The notes beneath the pieces were generated by a model. That model worked only from the letters and a program-made list of their open reading frames with translations, did no database searches and was not told where the DNA came from. Of a DNA stretch of 64,000 nt, positions 8,283 to 15,909 are shown piece by piece. Within the stretch, counting starts at the first letter, position 1. Each line of letters begins with the position of its first letter. The stretch covers positions 248,001 to 312,000 of the forward strand of contig NZ_SLXD01000004.1 of NCBI RefSeq assembly GCF_004340905.1. Reading direction: 5' to 3'. The DNA comes from Rubrivivax gelatinosus (GTDB lineage: Bacteria; Pseudomonadota; Gammaproteobacteria; Burkholderiales; Burkholderiaceae_C). Position numbers and translations under genes: made by a program.

Positions 8283-8756
8283 ATGACCGTCGCTCTACGT
8301 CTGCGCATTGAACACGATACCGATGGCACAGCCGAGCTATTCGTTGAGCTTCAACACAGATCCTATGCCGGTACAGGTTCCGCGTGGTTCGATGCAGAGC
8401 AACTGGCCGAAATTGGAAGGCGCCTTGCTACAACGTACCCGTTGAAGCGAGAGCATCCCATCGAGCTCAGTGGAGGCTACTGGAGTCGAAGCGGTAGCAC
8501 CATCGATCAACTACACGTCGGGTTCAAGTTCTATCCAATCGGCGGCACTGGCACCATCGGTGTTCATGTCCAGCTGGCTACAGACCGCCAAGCTGACGAG
8601 CGCCCCGAAAGCCAATGCAAAGTCGCGGCCGAGATCAAGACGAACTACGAGGAACTTCGGCGCTTCGGCCTGGCGTTGAGTTCTCTCGCGGAGGGCTCAA
8701 CATCACTTGCCGAGCTTCGCGCCGATGAGGCCTCTCAAGAAACTCCTCCCAAGTGA
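8283..8756 (+). CDS. Hypothetical protein of integron cassette 2
   Basis: This 157-residue soluble protein has no signal peptide or membrane segment. It begins 9 bases after the attC R box, as is typical for cassette ORFs. The central region (HVGFKFYPIGGTGTIGVHVQ) is beta-rich with a Gly-Thr-Gly turn, followed by a helical C-terminus (NYEELRRFGLALSSLAEG). I recall similar proteins only as uncharacterised cassette products and assign no function. Codon use is less GC-biased than in the flagellar genes. Its own attC is absent: IS110-family transposase sequence begins within about 20 bases of the stop codon. Confidence 0.72.
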   Translation: MTVALRLRIEHDTDGTAELFVELQHRSYAGTGSAWFDAEQLAEIGRRLATTYPLKREHPIELSGGYWSRSGSTIDQLHVGFKFYPIGGTGTIGVHVQLATDRQADERPESQCKVAAEIKTNYEELRRFGLALSSLAEGSTSLAELRADEASQETPPK

Positions 8757-8775
8757 TTGATGCAGGCGGAGTTTT

Positions 8776-9172
8776 CTAGGCGGTGGCTGAGTCAGGCGTG
8801 ACCGGAACGAGCGACATGCCGAGCCGCTGCGCCTTGCGCTGCAGGTTGTGCAGCACACGCTGGCGGTATCGCTCCTCGTAGTAGGCCTGACCTTGATCGG
8901 GTGTACTCCTGGCCCTTGCTCAGCAGGCTGTAGATCAGCCGGGCGAGTTTGTGTGCGGCCGCCGTGACGGCTTTGGCCTTATCCATGCGGGCACACAGCC
9001 GCCGGTAGTACGCGCCCAGCGCCGACTGGCTGGTGCGCAGCGCCGCAGCAGCCAGCCGCAGCGCTTGGGCGGCGCGGTTGGCCGTAGGGTGGGTCCTGCC
9101 GCTCATGACCTTGCCGCCGGTGATCTTGGTGCCCGGGCACAGGCCCATCCAGGATGCGACTTCCCCTTTCCA
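8776..9172 (-). pseudogene. IS110-family transposase, 3' fragment with frameshift
   Basis: Reading leftwards from 9172, the frame gives WKGEVASWMGLCPGTKITGG and continues to KLARLIYSLLSKGQEYT, the C-terminal Transposase_20 region of IS110/IS1111 elements, including the conserved Ser-Trp and GLCPG. One extra base in a GGG run (8899-8901) breaks the frame; removing it restores DQGQAYYEERYRQRVL through to a TAG at 8776-8778. The N-terminal DEDD half is missing, so the element cannot move. IS1111-group members are known to insert in attC sites, and this fragment lies exactly where the attC of cassette 2 should be. Confidence 0.82.
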
Positions 9173-9348
9173 GCGTCGGATTGCTGACTTGCACCTTCAA
9201 TCCTGACGTCTCGACGTCGTGCTGGGTTGTGGGAAGTCCCTTCGTATTCCCTCCACCGGCCACCCGACGCCCGCGGCAGCCACCGGCGGTGGCGTGCGCG
9301 TGGTGTGCCACCAAAGCCTCGGAGCCGGACGTCGGGGCGTGTCCCGGA

Positions 9349-9397
9349 GTGAAGTATTAGGAGGAGGGCGGGCGCAGCCCGCCCGGGGGACATGAAC
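9349..9397 (-). repeat. Structured repeat B2, inverted copy of B1
   Basis: The reverse complement reproduces the B1 flanks (GTTCATGTCCCCC and CCTCCTCCTAATACTTCAC). The stem here is GGGCGGGC / GCCCGCCC (9366-9373 / 9377-9384, loop GCA), whereas B1 has GGCCCGGC / GCCGGGCC, so pairing is preserved despite sequence change. Confidence 0.75.
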
Positions 9398-9419
9398 GCA
9401 GGGACACGCCCCGGCGGCC

Positions 9420-9532
9420 GGCTCTTGCGCTGCTGCTCGCGGACGTGCTGCCTTGCTTGGTTCGTGAGCTTTGGCTGTGATGGAAGGCTGGCGTGCGGAG
9501 GCCTCAGCGAGCCACGGCCGCCGGGCGGCAGG
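9420..9532 (+). repeat. Direct repeat copy A2
   Basis: Same-orientation copy of 7369-7483. It ends about 87 bases before the FliK-like gene and flanks the integron/IS insert on the right. Confidence 0.8.
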
Positions 9533-9618
9533 AGACGCCGCAAGGGGTTTAAGCCGCATAGCCGGCAGGTCGCCCTCAATCGGTGCGCGGGGCAGACCCG
9601 CAGCTTGCAGAGGTGGAT

Positions 9619-10509
9619 ATGTCCTGGTCCCGGCTGAGCGCCGTCGCTCCGATCGTTTTCGACGCCGCCGCCGCGAGGGGCCGCGAAGCGCCGGCTGCTG
9701 CTGCGGCGCTGGCCGGCGCGCTGACGCCGCCGTTGCCCACGGCCGCCGCCGCGCCGTCCGTGCAGCCGGCCATCGTCGAGCTGCCTCCGGGTGTCGCCGT
9801 CGGCGACGTGCTGAGCTTCGAGGTCGTCGAGACCGGCGCGCGGCTGCGCCTGGCCGCACGCGGCGCGGCCGGCGCGGCGACGCCGCCGGGCTGGCAGCTC
9901 GACCCGCTGGCGCTGCGCCAGGTGCGTGGTGCCGCGCCCGACGACGCCGCGGCGCTGGCCGTGGCCTGGCGCGCCGGCATCTCGCAGCGCCTGCGTGTCG
10001 CCGCCGGCGAGCCCGGCGCGCTGGCCGCGCCGCAGACGCCGCTGCCGCCCTGGCCGGCGTCGTGGCTGGGGCTGCCGCTGGCGCTGACGATCCCGCTGCC
10101 CGACGACGGCGAAGAGGCAGCACCGCCGCCGCCGGGGCTGCGGCGCGCGCCGGCGCTGCTGCTCGTCGTCGACCTGCCGCGGCTGGGGCGTGTCGCGGCG
10201 CATCTGCAGCTGGGTGTGGGCGGGCTGTGGCTGGGCCTGGCCTGCGTGCGCCGCGAGACGCTGCCGGCACTCAAGCGTCTGCTGCCGGCGCTGGCCACGG
10301 GTTTGCGCGACGCCGGCCTGGCGCTGCTGCGCTGCCGCGTGCAGGTCGGCAGCCTGGCCGCCGGCGCGGTGCCGCTGGGCGTGCTGCCGGTGGGCTCGCT
10401 GCTGCCGCCGTCGCTGTTCGCCGCCGCGACCGAGGTCGTGCTGGCGCTGGTGCAGGCCGATGCCGGGGGAGACGACGGCGTGGACCGCCTTACCCGAGCG
10501 TCCCGATGA
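9619..10509 (+). CDS. FliK-like protein with hook-length-control C-terminal fold
   Basis: The 296-residue protein starts at ATG 9619 behind AGAGGTGG. The N-terminal half is Ala/Pro-rich and low in complexity. Residues in the last 110 (DLPRLGRVAAHLQLG..LWLGLACVRRE..PALKRLLPALATGLRDAGL) resemble the FliK C-terminal Flg_hook domain, which signals substrate switching to FlhB. It lies tail-to-tail with flhA, with a 20-base overlap of the ends, so it is not in the flhA operon. A separate, more canonical FliK is encoded at 25288. It may be a second export-specificity factor. The family call is by pattern only. Confidence 0.5.
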   Translation: MSWSRLSAVAPIVFDAAAARGREAPAAAAALAGALTPPLPTAAAAPSVQPAIVELPPGVAVGDVLSFEVVETGARLRLAARGAAGAATPPGWQLDPLALRQVRGAAPDDAAALAVAWRAGISQRLRVAAGEPGALAAPQTPLPPWPASWLGLPLALTIPLPDDGEEAAPPPPGLRRAPALLLVVDLPRLGRVAAHLQLGVGGLWLGLACVRRETLPALKRLLPALATGLRDAGLALLRCRVQVGSLAAGAVPLGVLPVGSLLPPSLFAAATEVVLALVQADAGGDDGVDRLTRASR

Positions 10510-12589
10510 CGCTGACCTCGCGCGACTCCGGGATCTCGTTGTACGACAGCACCGCCAGCCCCGGCGCGAACAGCCGCGCGTAACGCGCCAGCAGCGGCCG
10601 GATCTGCGGCATCACCAGCAGCACCGGGGCGGCGGCGAGCTGCTTCATCTGCTCCAGCACCATCGGCATGTGCGTCTGCAGCTGCGACAGCAGCTGGGGG
10701 TCGACCGGGAAGTTGTCCAGCGCGACCTTGGCGCCGCCCTGGCGCGCGCTGTTCAGCGCGCCCAGCAGCAGGTTCTCCAGCTCGGCGCCGAGGCTGAAGG
10801 CGCGCATCGTCGGCCCCGGGCCGGCGATGGTGTTGACGATCTGGCGGCGCAGCGTGCAGCGCACCTCGGCGGCCAGCAGCACCGGGTCCTTGGTCGTCTC
10901 GGCGTTCTCCAGCAGCGTCGTGGCGATCGGCACGATGTCCTTGATCGACACGTTCTCGGCCAGCAGCAGGCGCAGCACCTTCAGCAGCTGGCTGTGCGTG
11001 TAGGCCTTGTCCAGCGCCGCGGCGAGCTTCGGCGCCAGCGCGCCGCAGCGTTCGACCAGCGCCGGCACGTCCTCGTGGCGCAGCAGCTCGCCGAGATGCT
11101 CGCGCACGAGCTTGGAGACGTGCGTGGCGACGACGCCCGCGGGCTCGACGACCTGGTAGCCCAGCCCCAGCGCGTGCGCCTTGTGCTGCGGCTCGATCCA
11201 GGTCACCGGCAGCTGGTAGGCCGGCTCGATGCCGGGCACGCCGTCGAGCTCACCGTAGGTCTGCGGCGAGGGCAGGGCCATCAGCCGGTCGGGGAAGACC
11301 TCGGCCATCGCGATCGGCGTGCCGCCCAGCAGCACCGCGTACTGCGTCGGCCGCAGCGACAGGTCGTCGCGTGCGCCCAGGCGCGGCAGCACCAGGCCGA
11401 GCTGCTCGCTCATCGTCTGGCGCACGCCCTTGAGCCGCTTGGCCAGCGGCGCGCCCTGCGCCGGATCGACGAGCGCCGCCAGGCGGTAGCCCACGGTCAC
11501 CGCCACCGGCTCGACGACCGGCAGCGAAGGCCAGTCGATCTCGGCCTCGCGTTCGGCGACCAGCGCCTGCTCGACGGCCTTGGTGGTGTCGTCGGCCGGG
11601 GCCACCACCGGGCGGCGCGCCATGCGCCAGGCGACGAAACCCAGCACCGCGGCGAAGCCGACGAAGGTCGGCCAGGGCATGCCGGGGATCGCGGCCAGCG
11701 CCAGCATCACGCCGGCGGCGCCGTAGAGCACCGGCGGCGAGGCCAGCAGCTGGCGGCCGATCTGCTGCTCGACGTCGCCCGAGTCGCTGACGCGGGTGAC
11801 GATGATCGCCGCCGCCGCCGACAGCAGCAGCGCCGGGATCTGGGCCACGAGGCCGTCGCCGATCGTCAGCAGCGCGTAGGTGCGGAAGGCCTCGCCCAGC
11901 GGCAGGCCGTGCATCCAGGCGCCGATCGCGACGCCGCCGATCATGTTGATCAGCAGGATCAGGATGCCGGCGATGGCGTCGCCGCGCACGAACTTCGACG
12001 CGCCGTCCATCGCGCCGTAGAAGTCGGCCTCGGAGCCGACCTCGCGCCGCCGCGCCTGCGCCTTCTCCTGGTTGATCAGGCCGGCGTTCAGGTCGGCGTC
12101 GATCGCCATCTGCTTGCCCGGCAGCGCGTCCAGCGTGAACCGTGCCGAGACCTCGGAGATGCGCTCGGCGCCCTTCGTCACGACGACGAAGTTGATGATC
12201 ATCAGGATCACGAAGACGACGATGCCGACGACGAAGTTGCCGCCGATGACGACGTTGCCGAAGCTCTCGATGACGCGGCCGGCGGCGTGCGTGCCCTCGT
12301 GGCCGTTGAGCAGCACGACGCGGGTGGACGCGACGTTGAGCGTCAGCCGCATCAGCGTCGTCGTCAGGATGATGGTCGGGAAGACCGCGAAGTCCAGCGG
12401 CCGCTGCGTCGTCACCGCGACCAGCACGACGATCACCGCGAGCACGATGTTGAACGTGAACAGCACGTCCAGCAGCAGCGGCGGCAGCGGCAGCACGACC
12501 ATCGCCAGGATGGCCAGCAGGAAGACCGGGGCGGCGAGGCGGTTGCGCTTGAGCGCGGCCAGCAGGGTCTGGGTGGGGGTGGTGCTCAT
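10490..12589 (-). CDS. flhA: Flagellar export gate protein FlhA (LfhA)
   Basis: At 699 residues this is full length. The N-terminal third has about eight membrane helices, and the FHIPEP-family signature is at residues 149-167 (ARFTLDALPGKQMAIDADL). The C-terminal cytoplasmic domain docks chaperone-substrate complexes. FlhA is the energy-transducing core of the inner-membrane type III export gate. Its ATG overlaps the flhB stop (ATGA, 12586-12589), indicating translational coupling in the fliMNPQR-flhBA operon, of which it is the last gene. Confidence 0.97.
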   Translation of the reverse strand: MSTTPTQTLLAALKRNRLAAPVFLLAILAMVVLPLPPLLLDVLFTFNIVLAVIVVLVAVTTQRPLDFAVFPTIILTTTLMRLTLNVASTRVVLLNGHEGTHAAGRVIESFGNVVIGGNFVVGIVVFVILMIINFVVVTKGAERISEVSARFTLDALPGKQMAIDADLNAGLINQEKAQARRREVGSEADFYGAMDGASKFVRGDAIAGILILLINMIGGVAIGAWMHGLPLGEAFRTYALLTIGDGLVAQIPALLLSAAAAIIVTRVSDSGDVEQQIGRQLLASPPVLYGAAGVMLALAAIPGMPWPTFVGFAAVLGFVAWRMARRPVVAPADDTTKAVEQALVAEREAEIDWPSLPVVEPVAVTVGYRLAALVDPAQGAPLAKRLKGVRQTMSEQLGLVLPRLGARDDLSLRPTQYAVLLGGTPIAMAEVFPDRLMALPSPQTYGELDGVPGIEPAYQLPVTWIEPQHKAHALGLGYQVVEPAGVVATHVSKLVREHLGELLRHEDVPALVERCGALAPKLAAALDKAYTHSQLLKVLRLLLAENVSIKDIVPIATTLLENAETTKDPVLLAAEVRCTLRRQIVNTIAGPGPTMRAFSLGAELENLLLGALNSARQGGAKVALDNFPVDPQLLSQLQTHMPMVLEQMKQLAAAPVLLVMPQIRPLLARYARLFAPGLAVLSYNEIPESREVSVIGTLG

Positions 12590-13725
12590 CGGGGCGGGTT
12601 CTCGGCCAGGTGCGCGGGCACCGGCAGGTCGTCGGGCAGTTCGGGGCGGCGCGCGCGGCGGCCGTCGCGGAAGGCCTGCAGCTGCATCACGTAGCCCAGC
12701 ACCAGCGCCACGGCGCGGTACAGCGCCGCCGGCACCTGCTGGTTGACCTGGCTGGTGTGGTAGATCGCGCGGGCCAGCGGCGGCGCCTCGACGACCTGCA
12801 CGCCGTGCTCGGCGGCGACGCGGCGGATGTACAGCGCCATCTCGTCGACGCCCTTGGCGACGACGAAGGGCGCCTGCGCGCGGCGTTCGTCGTATTTCAG
12901 CGCCACGGCGTAGTGCTCGGGGTTGACGATCACCGCGTCGGCGCCGGGCACGGCCTTCCTGACGCCGCGCTGGGCCATCTGGCGCTGCAGCTGGCGGATG
13001 CGCTGGCGCACCTCGGGGCGGCCTTCGGTGGTCTTGTGCTCTTCCTTGACCTCTTGCTTGCTCATGCGCTGCTGGCGGCGAAAGAGGAAGGTCTGCAGCG
13101 GCAGGTCGATGAGCGCGAAGAGCACGAACACCGCGACCATCGCCAGGATGCCGCCGCGTGCCAGCGCCAGGCCGTCGGCGAGCGCGCGGTCCAGCGTCAT
13201 GCCCTGCAGCCGCAGGTAGTCCTGAGGCGCGCTGCTGGCCACGTGCCAGAGCACGGCCACCAGCGCCAGCGTCTTCAGCAGCGAGCCGGCGAACTCGGCC
13301 CAGTGGCGCGCGCCGAACAGCCGGCCCAGGTTGCTTGCCGGGTTCAGGCGCTCGGGCTTGGGCTCCAGGTTCTTCGTGCTCGCCACCCAGCCGCCGGGCA
13401 TCAGGCCGGCCGCCACGGCCAGCAGCGGCACGGCCAGCAGCGGCAGCACCATCTTCAGCAGCAGCAGGACGGAGGTGCTGAACAGCGTGGACCAGGTCTC
13501 GGCGAGCGCGGCGTCACCGTCCAGCGGCACGAAGGCGGCGCCGAACAGCAGGCGGAAGTCGGCCAGGTAACCCGGCAGCAGCATCACGAAGACCTGCAGC
13601 CCGACGACGATGCCGGCGGCCGTCGCCCAGTCGCGCGAGCGCGGCACCTGGCCCTGCTCGCGCGCCTTGCGCAGCTTCTGCGGCGTGGCCTTCTCGGTCT
13701 TGTCGCCGGTGCTGTTGTCAGCCAT
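12586..13725 (-). CDS. flhB: Flagellar export switch protein FlhB (LfhB)
   Basis: The 379-residue protein has the N-terminal ATPQKLRKAREQGQVPRS motif, four membrane helices and a cytoplasmic domain with the autocleavage site. That site reads N268-P269-E270-H271 instead of the usual NPTH. Asn and Pro, the cleaved pair, are intact and followed by YAVALKYD, so self-cleavage is still expected. FlhB changes export specificity from rod/hook to filament subunits when FliK signals completion. The start overlaps the end of fliR by 8 bases. Confidence 0.96.
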   Translation of the reverse strand: MADNSTGDKTEKATPQKLRKAREQGQVPRSRDWATAAGIVVGLQVFVMLLPGYLADFRLLFGAAFVPLDGDAALAETWSTLFSTSVLLLLKMVLPLLAVPLLAVAAGLMPGGWVASTKNLEPKPERLNPASNLGRLFGARHWAEFAGSLLKTLALVAVLWHVASSAPQDYLRLQGMTLDRALADGLALARGGILAMVAVFVLFALIDLPLQTFLFRRQQRMSKQEVKEEHKTTEGRPEVRQRIRQLQRQMAQRGVRKAVPGADAVIVNPEHYAVALKYDERRAQAPFVVAKGVDEMALYIRRVAAEHGVQVVEAPPLARAIYHTSQVNQQVPAALYRAVALVLGYVMQLQAFRDGRRARRPELPDDLPVPAHLAENPPR

Positions 13726-14497
13726 GGCGCGTCCTCAGGCCGTGTTCGATCAGGTCGAGCACACGCTGCATCATCGCCAGGTAGTGCTCGGGCAGGTGGC
13801 GCACCAGCGCCACCAGCATCAAGAGGCCGAAGCAGGTGACGACGGCGAAACCCAGCGAGTACAGGTTCAGCGCCGGCGAGACGCGGTTGAGCAGCCCCAG
13901 GCCGATCTGCACCACCAGCGCCGACAGCACCAGCGGCAGCGCCAGCAGCATCGCCGCCGAGAACACCCAGGCCACGGCCAGCGGCAGCGCCTGCAGCGAC
14001 AGCCCGGCGAGCCCGCCGCCCACCGGCCAGGCCTTGAAGCTGGCGCCGGCGACCCCGGCGACGACGAGGTGGCCGTCGACGGCGAAGAACACCAGGATGC
14101 CCAGCACCTGCAGCAGGCTGGAGACGACGTCGGAGGACTCGCCGTTCATCGGGTCGTTCATCACCGCCATCGACAGCCCGATCTGCGACGAGGCCAGGAA
14201 GCCCAGCGTGCCCAGCACGGCGTTGACGAGGTGGAAGGCCAGGCCCAGCACCAGGCCGATCAGCGCCTGTTCGACGGTGGCGGCGACGCCGGCCAGCGAG
14301 AACGGGTCTATCGGCTGCGCCGGCTGCGCGATGGGCAGCAGCACGACGGCCAGCACCAGCGCGAGCAGCACGCGCAGCGTCACCGGCAGCATCGCGTCGC
14401 CGAGGATCGCGGTGGCCGCCAGGAAGGCGAGCACGCGGCAGAAGGGCCACCACAGCTGGCCGATCAGTCCCAGCCACTGGCCGTAGATCGCTTCCAT
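13718..14497 (-). CDS. fliR: Flagellar export protein FliR (LfiR)
   Basis: The 259-residue polytopic protein has about six hydrophobic helices. Typical FliR segments are FLAATAILGDAMLPVTLRVL near the N-terminus and a central NDPMNGESSDVVSSLLQ stretch. It assembles with FliP5-FliQ4 into the helical core of the export gate. It lies 5 bases after fliQ and overlaps flhB. Confidence 0.95.
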   Translation of the reverse strand: MEAIYGQWLGLIGQLWWPFCRVLAFLAATAILGDAMLPVTLRVLLALVLAVVLLPIAQPAQPIDPFSLAGVAATVEQALIGLVLGLAFHLVNAVLGTLGFLASSQIGLSMAVMNDPMNGESSDVVSSLLQVLGILVFFAVDGHLVVAGVAGASFKAWPVGGGLAGLSLQALPLAVAWVFSAAMLLALPLVLSALVVQIGLGLLNRVSPALNLYSLGFAVVTCFGLLMLVALVRHLPEHYLAMMQRVLDLIEHGLRTRHG

Positions 14498-14502
14498 CGC
14501 CG

Positions 14503-14775
14503 TCAGCCCACGAGCGTCGCCGCGCGCTGGAACACCGAGATGCAGAAGTCCATCATCGAGCCGACCAGCCAGCGCCCGGCCAGCGCGACGACGAGCAGCG
14601 TCGCCAGCAGCCGCGGCAGGAAGCTCAGCGTCTGCTCGTTGATCTGCGTGGCGGCCTGGAACAGCGCCACCAGCAGCCCGACCAGCAGCCCGGGCACGAC
14701 CAGCACCGCCACCATGCGCGTCACCAGGCCCAGCGCCTCGCTGACGAGGTCGGCGGCGATCTCCGGGGTCATCAT
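14503..14775 (-). CDS. fliQ: Flagellar export protein FliQ (LfiQ)
   Basis: The 90-residue protein has two hydrophobic hairpin helices separated by the conserved ALFQAATQINEQTLSFLPRL loop, diagnostic for FliQ/SctS. It wraps around FliP in the export gate. The size is exactly that of the family. It sits 11 bases after fliP in a tight operon. Confidence 0.96.
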   Translation of the reverse strand: MMTPEIAADLVSEALGLVTRMVAVLVVPGLLVGLLVALFQAATQINEQTLSFLPRLLATLLVVALAGRWLVGSMMDFCISVFQRAATLVG

Positions 14776-14786
14776 CGCCGCGGCCC

Positions 14787-15560
14787 CTAGAACTTCTGCA
14801 CGCTGGTGACCAGCGTGTCCACGGTCAGCGTCCAGCCGTCGACGAGCACGAACAGCAGCAGCTTCAGCGGCAGCGAGATGACCAGCGGCGACAGCATCAT
14901 CATGCCCATCGCCATCAGCAGCGAGGCCACGACGAGGTCGATGACCAGGAAGGGGATGAACAGCATGCAGCCGATCTGGAACGCGGTCTTCAGCTCGCTG
15001 AGCACGAAGGCCGCGAGCTTGACGGTGAAGGCGTGCTCCTCGGGCTTGGCCACCGGCGGCTCGCCGGCCAGCCGCGAGATCTGCGCCAGCGCGGTCTTGC
15101 TGGTCTGGGCGAGCATGAAGGCCGAGATCGGCTTCTCGGCGCGTTCCAGCGCCTCGCTCATCACGATGCGCTCCTCGTCGTAGGGCACGAGGGCGTCGGT
15201 CCAGACGCGCTCGCCCACCGGGCGCATCACCAGGCAGGTGAGGATCAGCGCGACGCCGGTGATGATGCGGTTGGGCAGCCCCTGCTGCAGCCCCAGCGCC
15301 TGGCGCAGCAGCGCCAGCACGATGACGAAGCGCGTGAAGCTGGTCATCATCAGCACGAGCGCGGGCAGCAGGCCCAGCAGCGTCATCAGGATGACGATCT
15401 GGGTCTTCACCGTGAAGTCGGTGGTCGCGCCGCGCGTCGTCGTGCTGAGGACGGGCACGCCGTTGGCGGCCAGCGCCGAGGCGCCGGCCACCAGCAGCCC
15501 GGCGGCCAGCGCCCAGCGCGCCGCACGCGTCCAGCGCGGGGTGCCCGGGGCGAGACTCAT
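14787..15560 (-). CDS. fliP: Flagellar export protein FliP (LfiP)
   Basis: The 257-residue protein has an N-terminal cleavable-type signal sequence ending near ASALAANG and membrane segments including LLGLLPALVLMMTSFTRFVI and RQALGLQQGLPNRIITGVAL, typical of FliP. It forms the pentameric channel at the centre of the export gate. No fliO gene precedes it, as in other lateral systems. The ATG overlaps the fliN stop codon. Confidence 0.96.
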   Translation of the reverse strand: MSLAPGTPRWTRAARWALAAGLLVAGASALAANGVPVLSTTTRGATTDFTVKTQIVILMTLLGLLPALVLMMTSFTRFVIVLALLRQALGLQQGLPNRIITGVALILTCLVMRPVGERVWTDALVPYDEERIVMSEALERAEKPISAFMLAQTSKTALAQISRLAGEPPVAKPEEHAFTVKLAAFVLSELKTAFQIGCMLFIPFLVIDLVVASLLMAMGMMMLSPLVISLPLKLLLFVLVDGWTLTVDTLVTSVQKF

Positions 15561-15898
15561 GCCTCGGGCAGCCCGAGGTCCAGGTCCGAGACCTCGACGA
15601 CCTTCAGCCCGTACTTGTCGCCGGTGACGACGACCTCGGCACGGCCGACGGTCGTGCCGTTGACCTTGATCGTCAGCGGCTCGCCGGCCAGCGTGTCCAG
15701 CGGCACGACGCTGTCGGGGCGGATGCGGCTCAGGTCGTCCAGCGAGATGCGCGCCGAGCCGACTTCCAGCGTCAGCGTCACCGGGATCTTGCGCATCAGC
15801 TGCGCCAGCTTGCGCCGCGGCCCGGGCGCCTCGGGCACCACTTCGGCGGTGTCCAGGTCCAGCGTGTCCAGCGGGTCGAGTTGGATCGGTTCGCTCAT
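15557..15898 (-). CDS. fliN: Flagellar motor switch protein FliN (LfiN)
   Basis: The 113-residue protein is acidic at the N-terminus and then forms a single SpoA domain (residues 35-105: LMRKIPVTLTLEVGSARI, GEPLTIKVNGTTVGRAEVVV, YGLKVVEV). FliN is the lower C-ring component that also binds FliH to dock the export ATPase. The ATG at 15898 lies 11 bases after the fliM stop. In-frame upstream extensions to 16534 are fliM shadow sequence. Confidence 0.94.
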   Translation of the reverse strand: MSEPIQLDPLDTLDLDTAEVVPEAPGPRRKLAQLMRKIPVTLTLEVGSARISLDDLSRIRPDSVVPLDTLAGEPLTIKVNGTTVGRAEVVVTGDKYGLKVVEVSDLDLGLPEA

Positions 15899-15909
15899 CG
15901 TCGTGGCTT

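Larger units (their letters stand above)
9173..9618. other. Non-coding repeat region right of the IS110 remnant
   Basis: No gene is supported. The region contains C2 (9257-9279), B2 (9349-9397) and A2 (9420-9532), copies of the repeats found at 7369-7563 but in a changed order and with B inverted. It marks the right border of the foreign insert. Confidence 0.6.
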
